Source of the DNA: Luidia sarsii
Lineage: Eukaryota > Echinodermata > Asteroidea > Paxillosida > Luidiidae
Direction of reading: 5' to 3'
Assembly (NCBI GenBank): GCA_949987565.1
Contig: OX465111.1
Location: forward strand, 16,404,359 to 16,468,358
DNA length: 64,000 nt
Every line of letters begins with the position of its first letter. Positions within the stretch are counted from its first letter, which is position 1. This document shows positions 10,224 through 21,765 of this stretch, piece by piece. A model generated the notes under the pieces. The model worked only from the letters and a program-made list of their open reading frames with translations, made no database searches and was not told where the DNA came from. The position numbers were made by a program, and so were the translations under genes.

Positions 10224-11328
10224 TCTTGAAATCTTGAAATCTTGAAATCTTGAAATCTTGAAATCTTGAAATCTTGAAATCTTGAAATCTTGAAATCTTG
10301 AAATCTTGAAATCTTGAAATCTTGAAATCTTGAAATCTTGAAATCTTGAAATCTTGAAATCTTGAAATCTTGAAATCTTGAAATCTTGAAATCTTGAAAT
10401 CTTGAAATCTTGAAATCTTGAAATCTTGAAATCTTGAAATCTTGAAATCTTGAAATCTTGAAATCTTGAAATCTTGAAATCTTGAAATCTTGAAATCTTG
10501 AAATCTTGAAATCTTGAAATCTTGAAATCTTGAAATCTTGAAATCTTGAAATCTTGAAATCTTGAAATCTTGAAATCTTGAAATCTTGAAATCTTGAAAT
10601 CTTGAAATCTTGAAATCTTGAAATCTTGAAATCTTGAAATCTTGAAATCTTGAAATCTTGAAATCTTGAAATCTTGAAATCTTGAAATCTTGAAATCTTG
10701 AAATCTTGAAATCTTGAAATCTTGAAATCTTGAAATCTTGAAATCTTGAAATCTTGAAATCTTGAAATCTTGAAATCTTGAAATCTTGAAATCTTGAAAT
10801 CTTGAAATCTTGAAATCTTGAAATCTTGAAATCTTGAAATCTTGAAATCTTGAAATCTTGAAATCTTGAAATCTTGAAATCTTGAAATCTTGAAATCTTG
10901 AAATCTTGAAATCTTGAAATCTTGAAATCTTGAAATCTTGAAATCTTGAAATCTTGAAATCTTGAAATCTTGAAATCTTGAAATCTTGAAATCTTGAAAT
11001 CTTGAAATCTTGAAATCTTGAAATCTTGAAATCTTGAAATCTTGAAATCTTGAAATCTTGAAATCTTGAAATCTTGAAATCTTGAAATCTTGAAATCTTG
11101 AAATCTTGAAATCATGAAATCTTGAAATCTTGAAATCTTGAAATCTTGAAATCTTGAAATCTTGAAATCTTGAAATCTTGAAATCTTGAAATCTTGAAAT
11201 CTTGAAATCTTGAAATCTTGAAATCTTGAAATCTTGAAATCTTGAAATCTTGAAATCTTGAAATCTTGAAATCTTGAAATCTTGAAATCTTGAAATCTTG
11301 AAATCTTGAAATCTTGAAATCTTGAAAT
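10224..11328. repeat. Octamer satellite (CTTGAAAT)n, about 138 copies
   Basis: About 1,105 bp of almost perfect CTTGAAAT. The only change I see is one T-to-A substitution near 11113 (ATCATGAAAT). The open minus-strand frames of 444-450 codons (repeating KISRFQDF) come from an 8-base unit read in triplets and are not genes. Confidence 0.95.
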
Positions 11329-11521
11329 CTTGAATCTTGAATCTTGAATCTTGAATCTTGAATCTTGAATCTTGAATCTTGAATCTTGAATCTTGAATCT
11401 TGAATCTTGAATCTTGAATCTTGAATCTTGAATCTTGAATCTTGAATCTTGAATCTTGAATCTTGAATCTTGAATCTTGAATCTTGAATCTTGAATCTTG
11501 AATCTTGAATCTTGAATCTTG
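11329..11521. repeat. Heptamer satellite (CTTGAAT)n, about 27 copies
   Basis: The octamer array passes directly into CTTGAAT repeats that lack one A, with no intervening sequence. The array decays at GAGCCTTGAGTCGTGAATAG. Confidence 0.93.
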
Positions 11522-11688
11522 AGCCTTGAGTCGTGAATAGTGAATCTTAGGCACAATCTAAACATTAATATAACCTTAAGCCCTTTTACCCTGACTCAGT
11601 CCCTAACCCCTGTGCTAAAAAAAAGTTATGGTGGTAAAATATTGTGATTTTTTGAGTCAGTATCTGTTTGTCAACAATGTTTTTGCAG

Positions 11689-11766
11689 GCGAACTGTGCT
11701 CCTGAAGTCAATATCTAGATGTATCGAGTCCCACTGTCCTATGATGCAGTTCAAGATGGTGTACTG
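11689..11766 (+). other. Possible isolated exon, weak
   Basis: A good acceptor (TTTTTGCAG) and donor (ACTG|GTAACT) enclose 78 bases open in one frame with RTVLLKSISR and PMMQFKMVYW. Nothing connects it to another exon and it lies beside large repeats. It may be chance or an exon of an unseen gene. Confidence 0.2.
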
Positions 11767-11779
11767 GTAACTGTTCCTT

Positions 11780-13315
11780 GGGATTCTTAAAAGGTCACTC
11801 CAGTCAGAGAATCACATTCTCAGTCCTTGCAGTCATGAGGCACAGTTTAAAGGTGTCATTCACTCTTGAAATGTCTGTAATTCCATTTGAAGACAGTGCA
11901 TCAGTCCTAACCCGGTAACTTTTAACTAAATAGATTAATCTTACATAACGTTTAGATGATCAAACATTTAATGTTTACAGAAGTTGTAATAATTAGTTGC
12001 CATTATTTGTATGTCAGCTTTTTGAGTCGCCATTTGCAGTTTAACTTGCAAGCTTGCCGCCACTTGAGTTTTCTCTCATTCACCAAGCACATACACATCT
12101 CGCTCCTACTTATACCAAGCCATGCTATCCTACATAATGCTTGAGGTTCTCACTCTTAATGAATCCAAATTGTCTTAACAACTCAACTAAGGAATGCACC
12201 GTATTTCAGTGTTTTGTATGCTTAGACTGGTGATTTTCAAGACCTCAAAAATTTATGAGCCTCAAATCAAAGTTTAGATTTCCATACTCAGTTGCCTGAA
12301 ATACATGAGGCATATTATTATTTTTGATTTTGTTTTAAACAAAGATGTTTTGGCGACATGGCAGAAAAAATCCTCTTCCATTTTCTGTTAACCCCGAATG
12401 TACGGCTTATAATCCTAGTAAGAGTCGGCTTTGTGTATAGATTTTGTTTGTTTAGTGCCTGTTGGATTTTTAACCTATGTCCAACTATAGGCAAAAATAC
12501 AACAAAGAACACTTTTTTGGAAACCAAGTGCGACTCTCCACACTTGGAATTTCAACCAATACATGCAGCTTTGCAGCACATGTACCAGCCATTGTGTTAA
12601 CGTGTATGATGTATGATTACATCGAACACAGTTTTCATTGGTGCAGCCGAACTAGGGGGCTAACAAAAATAGATGAGAATTTAAACTCCTTGTGTCTCCA
12701 TAATACTGTTTTAAACTTACCACTGCCCCTTGGGTTAACCAAATTATTTTACTGGTGCATCCTTAGTTAAGCTTCACACACATCAATCACATCCATCCAT
12801 CCATCCTTTACTTTTACTTTGATAAAAGCGCATCGCTTTGCTTAGCTCGCTGCATAAAACACTGACATACTAATTATTACCAAATCATGTGTAGACCAAC
12901 AAGATTGTTTCAACGCCATTTTGTTGGGGGGGGGGGGGGGGAACTGGATGAAATTTGCCCCAAACATATTTGCATCTCAGAAGTAATTAATAACAATTCA
13001 ATGTTTTCCATTGGCAATTGAATAAAAATGCCCTTTTTAGGGAAGAGGTGGATACAAGAAGTAAAAAATGTGACTGCACTTGAAAATATAATTTAGGTAA
13101 GTAAGTAAGGCCTTGCATCATAAGGAGTGGAAATACTTTGGGCTCCTTTCTTTACTCTTTGTATTATTGTCTCATTATTTTATGGCGTTAGTCACAACCT
13201 CTCCTGTCACTTAAGTAATAAGCATAATATCTCTAAAATTACCCAAACAAAATAAAATGTAAAGAGTGAAGAGCATATTATGTGCTTTTAAAAAGCTGAT
13301 GCGTCGGCATTGATT
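11780..13315. other. Gene-poor interval
   Basis: No convincing exon. It holds a TCACTCTCAT-like segment near 12060-12150, a CATCCATCCATCC microsatellite near 12790, a G run at 12926-12942 and a CGCATCGCTTTGCTTAGCTC phrase near 12830. That phrase resembles ones near 15030, 16450 and 18510. Confidence 0.5.
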
Positions 13316-13404
13316 TGCAGGGTGAAGATCTTGACGTATAAGGAGATCGATGATTGCGTGGAATCTCCAGGATCCAGGGTTTGGAGAAGGAGTTTCCTGA
13401 GCAG

Positions 13405-13560
13405 GAGATCGCTGAAGTTTCCTTGAAGTAGAAGTTAGGTGAAGTTTCCTTGAAGTAGAAGTTAGGTGAAGTTTCCTTGAAGAGAAGTTAGCTGAAGTTT
13501 CCTTAGCTGAAGTTTCCTTGAAGTTAGCTGTTGAAGCTGAAGTTATAAGTTAGCTGTTAA
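13405..13560. repeat. Short tandem repeat GAAGTTTCCTTGAAGTAGAA
   Basis: The unit GAAGTTTCCTTGAAGTAGAA plus GTTAGGT is repeated about four times with truncated versions after it. It resembles the CTTGAAGAACAGTAG repeat at 19200-19255, at a similar place in the next large unit. Confidence 0.8.
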
Positions 13561-13824
13561 GGGTCCCATGTCCAAGTATCCAGTTGCTGATTATCCAGTT
13601 CTCAAAGGTCCTTTGTAGTTTCACATCAGCGTGCAGACTTACCCTAGCATGATGCAATCTTATGTCTGTTTGGTGAATGTTGTGTTTTTATGTGCTCAGT
13701 ATTTCTTAGAAAAAAATAACCCCAACCTAATACTGAAAAATAAATAAATAATGAATAAGTAAAAACAAAACTAGCAAGTTCAGCTTGTTAACACCTATAT
13801 GCATCTGGCCATGAATATAACAAG

Positions 13825-14230
13825 GTTATCAACCCACTCTTGAACATTTGAGATTAGCTTAGAAATCAGCCCACCCTTACATACTTATAGGCAAGTGGCT
13901 GATCATTTAAGATGTGCAGACTTTGAGATAAAAATCAACCCACCCAAACCGGGCACGTGGTTGATGGATGGGATTAATACCATTTTAAATAAAATGCATC
14001 AACCCACCAAAACTGGGCACGTGGTTAACACAATTCAAGTAAATGAGTTTGAAAATATTCATCCAATAATACATTTTTTTTTTTAAATGATCAATTATCA
14101 AAACATGTTAGAACTGGTTTATTTTGCACATCTGAAATGTACTAAGTTAATGGCTGCAAATTCTTTTTACATACCAAAAATCTGCCTTAGGCATGAATAA
14201 ATAGCATGAGCAAATCAGGTGCTTTAAATC
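13825..14230. repeat. CAACCCACCC palindrome cluster 2
   Basis: Palindromes lie at about 13831, 13868, 13937 and 13999. The rest of the block matches 8750-9300, ending near GGTGCTTTAAATCC versus GGCGCTTTAAACTT. A duplicated block of about 400 bp. Confidence 0.6.
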
Positions 14231-15390
14231 CTAACCAAAATGGCCAGATGCAAGAGCAACAAGTGAGCTTTGACCTATCCTAGTATTTCCACTGATGTAA
14301 CAATATGGGCAGTGTTACACAGTCTCCCTAGCCCTAACTAAGTAAACACCAGTAAATTAAAGTTTATTTGAATAAGGAATGTTGTGGAAATGAATGTCGA
14401 TGAGTGTTTTGCTTGTTTAGATATTGGAGGACTCAAATAGTTGAAAGTCCTTGGTAAAGAGTTCTCAAAGTTCACAAGCACTGTGACTGTCCAGGTGCAG
14501 GGATAATGGCCATTGATAAGTTGGTTTTAAAGGGGCTCCAGGTGTCCATTGCATCCAAAGGAAGATGATGATGTGCCTGTAGATTTTCATGGACGATCCA
14601 TTAAGTGAGCTTCAAGGGGTGACGGATGCTCACTGCTTTGCAGATTATAGACATGCACTAAGGTCTTAATTATCTTAAATCTTAAATTAACCAGCTGCAT
14701 ATCTAAGGCATGACAACAATTAAATATGTCCTGGATGAAGCCTAAAATTGGTTGGGAGGGTAACTGAAGAATGTCACCCTCAGATTATGATAATCTATGT
14801 TCTTCATGTGTGATCAATAATCATCACATTAAGGACTTTTTAGCCAAATGAGAAGTATATTGATTAATCTCATGTAATTTGGGACATTTTTTTGGGGTTG
14901 AATTATCTAGAAATATGCATGCCACATAGTCAGATGGGAAACTAATTTCACTAGTTGTCATGGTCATCATTTTCCTTAGATACACCACTGGAGTTAGTTA
15001 CATGTACTTCTCCATCCACCCCAACCTATCGCTCGCTGCTTTTATCGCTGCTGCACGCTTTGCTTGCCAACTCTCACACTTCTTTTCAGACACACCTCAC
15101 ACACATTACTGCACTAGTCAGGTGCTTGGCAGAGGGATTATCTCTCAAAGAGAGTATTATTTTGTTGGAACTATTCAAATTTTGAACCTCGAAAATAGAG
15201 GGTCTGATGTTCTCAAAGGTTTAAAGTTCTTACATGTATATTCAAGATGAATAATTATCGATGTGGAATATCAATCCCTTTTAGGCCCTATGCGTTATTA
15301 TATTTTGGAAAAATAGAATCATGTTATTATGTTCCTCTGCCTGACACCCACCAGTATTTAGCTAATTAACCTAGTTAACTTAACTACTTT
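14230..15390. other. Gene-poor interval with diverged repeat pieces
   Basis: No supported gene. The CA/CT-rich stretch 15010-15115 (CGCTCGCTGC, CACACCTCACACACATTACT) resembles 18505-18650 and fits the large repeat architecture. The two overlapping frames here look incidental. Confidence 0.45.
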
Positions 15391-15394
15391 AATT

Positions 15395-15600
15395 GACCTA
15401 GCAAAGTACTGTTAACTAACCTGACCTACCTAATCTGATCAACTAACCTGACCTACCTGATCTGATCAACTAACCTGACCTACCTAATCTGATTAACTAA
15501 CCTGACCTACCTAACCTGATCAACTAACCTGACCTACCCTAATCTGATCAACTAACCTGGCCTACCCTAACCTGATCAACTAACCTAACTTAATTCAGGA
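15395..15600. repeat. Tandem repeat, about 27-30 bp unit, about six copies
   Basis: The unit CTAACCTGACCTACCTAATC plus TGATCAA is repeated from about 15415 to 15590 with small changes (CCTACC or CCTACCC, TCTGATC or CCTGATC). Confidence 0.88.
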
Positions 15601-15609
15601 AAGTTATTC

Positions 15610-17270
15610 AGCTAATTACCTAGCCCTACCTTACATAGACTTACAGTGTAGTTACATAATTACCTTTAGTTAAAAACTCAACTTAGAGAAGCACTCAGTA
15701 AAAAGCCTAATCATTTTTGACTTAAATTTGCAGAACAAATTATTCAAACATTCACACTCTTCAAATACCCCCCCCCCCCACCCCACAATTTGAAGACAGC
15801 TGAACCACCCTATTTCATTTCAGTTTGTAATTACACAGAGTGGAAAAAGTAGTTTTGCTTTGAATTTGGATTGGGTTGTTCTTGTTAAGCAACAAAGCTG
15901 CTATAAAGACATACTGAAGACATTCCCTTCCATTTCTGCTAACCTCTAAGATTAAATTACAAATGTATTTTAAGACAGTTGTGTTTATAGCCTTAGCTAA
16001 AGGGCAAGAACACAACGGCCTTACAGAATTGAGAGTTGGTGTTGTGGCTGTTTGATGTCATTGTTGTGCAGTGCACAGAAACCGTATTATTTTGTTCAAG
16101 TACGCATCACTGTGCGTATGCGCGCATCACAAAATAATGGTCCTTTCATGCGCCTATCCGCACGTGTGCACTGCACTATGTGTATGGAGTATAAAACATA
16201 CGGACCCGTACATCTTAGAAGTACGGGTACGTACTACGTACATGTACAGTATGATGCGCGCAGCAGTATGTAATTCACCCTGAGAGGTTAGCAGAAAATG
16301 AATTTTGAAAACCATCATGCCTCTATAATGCAGCTTTTCTATTCATCAATGCATCATAATGTGACTAAAAATACATTCTTACTGGGTGCATCCTAAGTTA
16401 AGTTCACAGAATCATCTCATCCATCCATTCAACACTATCATTCAGATGCATGCGCGTCTCTTTGCTGCAGTAAACGCCTGGAAAGCTTAATTGATTAATT
16501 TATAAGTATCTAAGTTATCTGAATAGACTAATGGGGGTGCTGTCTCAACGCCATGTCAAGAGGACGATAATCAGTCCAAAATATGTGGATGTATTTTTCT
16601 TTACAATTCAAGATGAGTTAAAAATATTCGCAATTAGTTGGTTCCCTTTTAAACTTAATCTGTATAATTTGTAATTTTGAAAAGTTCAAAAGATTAAAAC
16701 AAATTAATTATTTTCACTTTGAATTTTCATCCAAATCAAATTCAAAACTCTTAAATGTTAAAATGATTCAACTATTTCATTTGTGTCATGGTTTTTCTTG
16801 CACCCCATTTAAATCTACATGGCCTTCACACAGCAACCTCTTCAGTCACACAATATACAGCTATGCAAAAAATAATTATACAATTAAAAATTAATTAATT
16901 AGTATAGGCTGGTTTCTCGGACCATGTTGATGCAGCAGGCTGCCCTTGATGAACTGTTGAAGACAAAGTGCGTGGCTTGACTGAAGATCCTTGGGTTTGA
17001 AGTGCAGGGGAAAATTCTTGAAGAAATGGTGAAGACTTTGGTGGAATCTTTAAGTAGCTTTGATGGGAGTTGCCTGTTGAAATGTTCAGTTCAAAGTCGA
17101 GTCCATTTTAGTATCTAGACGGCGTGCGGACACCCTAATTTGACGTGACTTTGTTTTGTCTGCGTGTTGTGTATTTTATATGTTCTAAACCCGCATATCC
17201 CTTTAATGTCTCTAACAAGGGATGAGCATAACCCCAACCTACAAGTTCAGCCTCTCTTCAAAGGCTTGCT
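15610..17270. other. Gene-poor interval
   Basis: No supported exon. It has a C run near 15768-15785, a palindrome-rich stretch (GTACGGGTACGTACTACGTACA) at 16220-16245, and a segment at 16920-17230 that fills the same place in its unit as 13310-13730 (TTGAAG-rich, then 'ccccaaccta'). Confidence 0.45.
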
Positions 17271-17275
17271 GGTCA

Positions 17276-17940
17276 ATCAACCCACCCAAGGAGGGCGTGT
17301 GGCTGATCAATAGAAATTGGCACACCTGTCTAGTCTGTGTCTGGTTAAAAAAATCCTTTTGTCACCATGTCCCAACCCACCCAACATAGGGCATCTGGTT
17401 GTTACAGTTGGGAGAATTTGTCATCAACCCACCCATGAGGGCTTGGGGTTGTTTCATCAAGAGATTTAAAATGAATATAAATCAACAATAATGCTTACAC
17501 TCATCAACCCACCCAAAGAGGGCACATGGTTGTTCCAGTAGTGTATGTTATGCAGATTTTTTTTTCAACCAACCCAAGAAGGGCACATGGTTGTTCCATC
17601 GAAATTGGCATAAAATCACTGTTATTAACCAACCCAGAAAGGGCTCGTGGTTGTTCCAGTAGGTTAAGATTTTTTTTCAACCCACCCAAGAAGGGCGCAT
17701 GGTTGTTCCATCGAAACTGGCATAAAGAATCATTTCAACCAAACCAAAAGGGCTCGTGGTTGTCTCAGTATTAAGCAGATTTTTTTTGTCAACCCACCCA
17801 AGAAGGGCTCATGGTTGTTCCATTTAGATTAGATAATGATCAATTTCATCAACCCACCCAAAAAGGGCGCATGGTTGTTCCATCCAGATTGGCATATTAT
17901 AATTTTTAACAACCCACCCTTGGAAGATGAGTGGTTTACA
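17276..17940. repeat. CAACCCACCC palindrome array, about 11 units
   Basis: Imperfect palindromes of about 30 bp (CAACCCACCCAAGAAGGGCG, CATGGTTGTTCC and variants) begin near 17279, 17371, 17423, 17505, 17569, 17627, 17679, 17737, 17790, 17850 and 17908. Spacing is mostly 52-90 bp. The intervening sequence is partly unique AT-rich and partly shared (CATCGAAATTGGCATAAA recurs). It looks like a CRISPR array but is degenerate and eukaryotic. Confidence 0.8.
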
Positions 17941-17944
17941 AGAT

Positions 17945-18840
17945 ACCAGACATTGTCTAAAAATTAGCGAACCAGGTGCTATAAAATTAACAAAGTGACC
18001 AGGCGATTATCTGTCCCTAACTCTAGTCCTATTTTAAGTTTAAACCCCAGCTCTAATTATTGAAAATTACAAAATAATTAATTTAATTGTAAGTAGTGTC
18101 ATGTAATTGTGAAAGTATTTTGTGTGTGTAAATATTGGAATTTTAAAAGTTCATTGTTCATATAGGTCCTCGGAGGAGGAAGGACTTGATTCCAGCGTGG
18201 GCGTTGTTTCTGGATGGCAATCCTGATTTCTGGGAGAGGTTGCCCTGGCTTTCACAATGACCCATAATTATATCTTAAAGTTTATTTTAAAAAATTGTTG
18301 TTCATACCACGAGCTGGTCTAGCTTTTTTTCTTTTCAAATTTGGGTTGGAAACAAAAATAACAGCCCAGAATTCAGAACATATTTTGTTCAAAGTGCAAG
18401 AAATCAATCATTATCTTAACTCAATTCGTGGTACAATCAACGACTTAAAATTGTATTTGATTAATTAAAAGATAATACCCATAGGTCTTATAGTTTGTTA
18501 CCTGCTGCTTAGCTCGCTGCTTGCATGCTGCTGCACAAATCACAACAATCTCTTCTCTACACCCACATAAGTTTCTCATGCTACATAACAACCCTGCATA
18601 CCACACACACCTAGACACACCCCTACACACTCTTCACTCACATTACATCACAACTGTAGAGTTCATTCCCAAATGTATTGGAAATAAACTCTTCAGTTTC
18701 AACCTACTAATTACAACTACAAGCTCTCACAAATATACACTCACTGAGCACGCTGCGCAATGCTGCTTGAAAAGAGTACCCTTCCCATCGTTCCTTAAAT
18801 AATTATCTAATTCAATTGTTTCATTTATTTATTGTCAATC
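17945..18840. other. Gene-poor interval
   Basis: No gene is supported. It holds an AT-rich stretch, a short GC-richer piece at 18165-18245 and a CA-rich stretch at 18505-18660 resembling 15010-15115. Confidence 0.45.
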
Positions 18841-18844
18841 CATC

Positions 18845-19175
18845 TCAGTTAATCTACCTACCCAAGGAGGGCGCTTGGCTGATCTAGTGAGTTTTTGTAT
18901 CAACCCGCCATACAGAGCGAGACAGAGGTTGTTGCAAAGAAAAGAGCAGACAGATATCTTTTTTTATCAACCCACCCAAGGAGGGCGCTTGGTTGTTCCA
19001 GTGAATTTAGCAGATTTAAACTCAACCCACCTATCAAGGGCGCATAGTTGTTACAATGAAAATAATATATTTTTTATCAACCCACTCATACAGAGCGCAT
19101 GGCTGTTACAAAGAAATGAGCGAACATTATTTTAATCAACCCACCCAAGGAGGGCGCTTGGTTGTTACAATGAAA
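18845..19175. repeat. CAACCCACCC palindrome array, about six units
   Basis: Units begin near 18853, 18900, 18969, 19022, 19078 and 19136, with CAACCCACCCAAGGAGGGCG and CTTGGTTGTT as the best copies. It is the same family as 17276-17940, with spacing of about 50-65 bp. Confidence 0.75.
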
Positions 19176-19194
19176 TTAGCAGATTTTAAAGTAG

Positions 19195-19260
19195 ATGCCA
19201 CTTGAAGAACAGTAGCTTGAAGAACAGTAACTTGAAGAACAGTAGTTTGAAGAATCTTGG
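19195..19260. repeat. Short tandem repeat CTTGAAGAACAGTAG
   Basis: Four 15-base units, CTTGAAGAACAGTAG or CTTGAAGAACAGTAA, lie directly after the palindrome array. Confidence 0.8.
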
Positions 19261-19904
19261 AGTTGATGGAATTGCAGAGATGGAGTCAAGTGAAGCAGAA
19301 TGAGTTCACAGTGTCACACTGTTCGTGTCGAAGCTAGTCTCTAAGTGTGTGTATCTTTGTTGTGTATCAGATATTATGTTTGTGTTAATGTTTACTTTAA
19401 GATTTATTTTATTTACACCCAGCTCTAAATGCTAAAGAAAACTAAGGGTAACTAACACAAGTATAGTAAGACCTCTAATCATATCCCACACACTAATCCA
19501 GTTCACGGTGGATCCCTGTCTGGCCTTGGTCAATTACTTTGACTTTTTTGCCTTTTATTACAATACAAAACCCTATGCACCTGGTCGCATTTTCTTTTTT
19601 TGGGGGGGGGGGGGCTCACGACCCAATTACCAGGCAATACAAAGAGCCTTCCAGCACTGCAGCAGTACCTTTCAAAATGTTATACATTGATAACCACTTG
19701 GCTTATGACCCACATTCCATTGTGAGCCTGCATTGAAACCGGATGAGCGGCACGCGTTTGTGTGTACGTGCTCAAGCACAGACCACGCGTACATACACAC
19801 GTTACAATATGCTAAGATTCAGCACATTATGCAGTGAATGTGCAGTCCCAATGACTCGACGAATTGAAAAACCCTGCTTTTTAGCCCCCCTCACCCGTTT
19901 ACAT

Positions 19905-21065
19905 AACCTTTTTTTATATATAAAAGTTGCACAAGTTTTGTTTTTTCTTATTTTAAAATTTAGTGGGCCTGACGTTTCGATCCTAGCAGGACCTATATCA
20001 CCGTTTTTTCTTATTATTAATTTTGGGAACCTAGGAGTGGTTGAACCCCCTCAAAAATAAAATCTTTAGGCTAATGTTGGCCCAAAGAATGTGTTCTTGC
20101 CTAATAGTAATAACTCAAAGAAGTTTAAACCAAACTTTGTTGCCCCCCGGAATTTAAACTGTTCGGCATTTAAATAAAAAGGAATAGGCTACTATTCATT
20201 GAGCTTTTCTTTAACTTAAGAGATTTGTTTTCAATTCAGTGAACCCTTCTGACCTTCAACGGTCGTGAGTAAACTTTAAAAAAATATTTGTATACTTGTA
20301 GAATATTTACTATCACTATCAGAATGCTTCTTTTTCATACAAAATATCATAAAGTCTTCAGGCCTGAAATCTTAATAAAAGTTGCACAACTTTGGTTTTT
20401 TTCCTTAAAAAATTGGGAACTTAGGGAGTGGTTGAACCCCCCTCCCCACCCAAAAAAAATCTTAAATTTTGGCCGCCAAAAAAGAGTTCTTGCCTCATTT
20501 TTTTTTCTTTTTACACTGAAGTGAAAACTGTTCGGCACTGAAACAAAAAGGAATAATCAATAGGCTACTTTCATTGAGATTTTCTTCAAGAGAGTTTTTT
20601 TTTTTAACTCTGTGAACCCTCCTGACCTTCAACGGTCGTGAGTAAACTTTGACAATTTCTTTGTAAAATATTATCAGAATGCTTCCGTTTCATTGAAAAA
20701 AATCTTTAGGTGTACAGGCCTGAAAGTTCCACAACATTCGTTTCTTTCTTATTATTTTGGGAACTTAGGGAGTGGTTGAACCCCCCCAAAAAAAAATAAA
20801 AAAAAAAATTAAAAAAAAATTAGATAAATAAATAAATAAATAAAATAAAATTTGGCCCCCGAGTTCTTTCCTAATGACCCAATGGATTTAAAACCTGATT
20901 TTTAGTCCCCCCCTTAAACTGCCCAGCGATGAAATAAACGAATAGACTTCCATTTAGAGATTTTCTTAAAGAGAGTTTTATCCCAATGATCAATGAGCCC
21001 CCTCTGAACTTTAAAAAAAATCTTCGTTGACTTGAATGTTGAATTCTCCCTTTCTTAAAAAAAAA
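19905..21065. repeat. Degenerate tandem repeat, about 350-400 bp unit, three copies
   Basis: Copies start near 19920, 20378 and 20728. Each shares AAAGTTGCACAA or a variant, then TTGGGAAC-TTAGG-GTGGTTGAACCCCC, poly-A, TTTGGCC, GAACTGTTCGGCA-like sequence, CAACGGTCGTGAGTAAACTT and CAGAATGCTTC. No coding frame persists. A fragment of the GACGTTTCGATCCTAGCAGG fold-back family lies at 19965-20000. Confidence 0.7.
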
Positions 21066-21104
21066 TCCCAAAGTGTAGGCCCTTAAAAAAACACCTGAAA
21101 ACCC

Positions 21105-21765
21105 TAAAGCGGACTTTCGTGCTGTTGACCTGAAGGAAAAGGGAAAGAAAGGCTTAAAAAGGAAAAAGAAAAGATTTGAGTTAGTAGTACACTAACCTCG
21201 TGGCTCGTCACAACTTGTGACTTACCACCGCCGTCTTTAGTGGGAGAATAGCCGAGGCTTGTATGTTTCCGACTCGTCCTCGGTAAACCTGAAGATGGCC
21301 GGCGCGCTTGACCGATGTTCAGAGGCAAATACGCCGGCAGCACTCGAAGATTCCTGGGTCTTCTACTAGGCCTGTCCGCCGCTCGGTCCCTGGAAGCACC
21401 GACCGCCGCAGAAACGTCAGTCTTCGTCCGTGTTCCGAATCCAAACAACCGTATGCGTCCAATGGGCTTACCGCCTGCCCGCGGCAAACTTTAAGTTCGT
21501 CGGTCCGGTCGGCCGAAATGTCACGGCAGGCACAGCGGCAGCACTTGGCGCAGTTCTGGGAGTCCTGTTCGGTCGTTCCAGAAGAATACCGGTAGAGTCC
21601 TGAAGTTGTCCTCCAAGTAGTTGGTGAGCGGGAGGTCCTCTTCAGCTTTCCCTCGGGGCTCCGGGCCGTAGAAAGAGTCGTCCTTCCGAGTTCCGTCCGT
21701 TCCGACTCAAGACAGCGGCAGGTCCGTGAGACGCGTACATTGGAATAGGCGCTTTTGCAAATTCG
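21105..21765. other. Isolated GC- and CpG-rich island
   Basis: This stretch is much richer in G, C and CpG than its flanks. The minus strand has an open frame from an ATG near 21487 (PRAGGKPIGRIRLFGFGTR onward) with a good donor GGTG|GTAAGT at about 21224. A second minus frame at about 21536-21715 reads DDSFYGPEPRGKAEEDLP and LPVFFWNDRTGLPELRQVLP but has no ATG. The plus strand has a short frame from ATG at 21294. None resembles a family I know. It could be a CpG-island promoter with a first exon, or an old element. Confidence 0.4.

Noticed and set aside
10213..11565. Two minus-strand open frames of 444-450 codons repeating KISRFQDF
   Set aside because: They come entirely from an 8-base tandem repeat without stops in triplet reading; no unique coding sequence or promoter evidence.
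17276..17940. True CRISPR array
   Set aside because: The window is clearly eukaryotic (spliced BET and C10 genes), the repeats are degenerate, spacers vary in length and partly repeat, and no cas genes exist.
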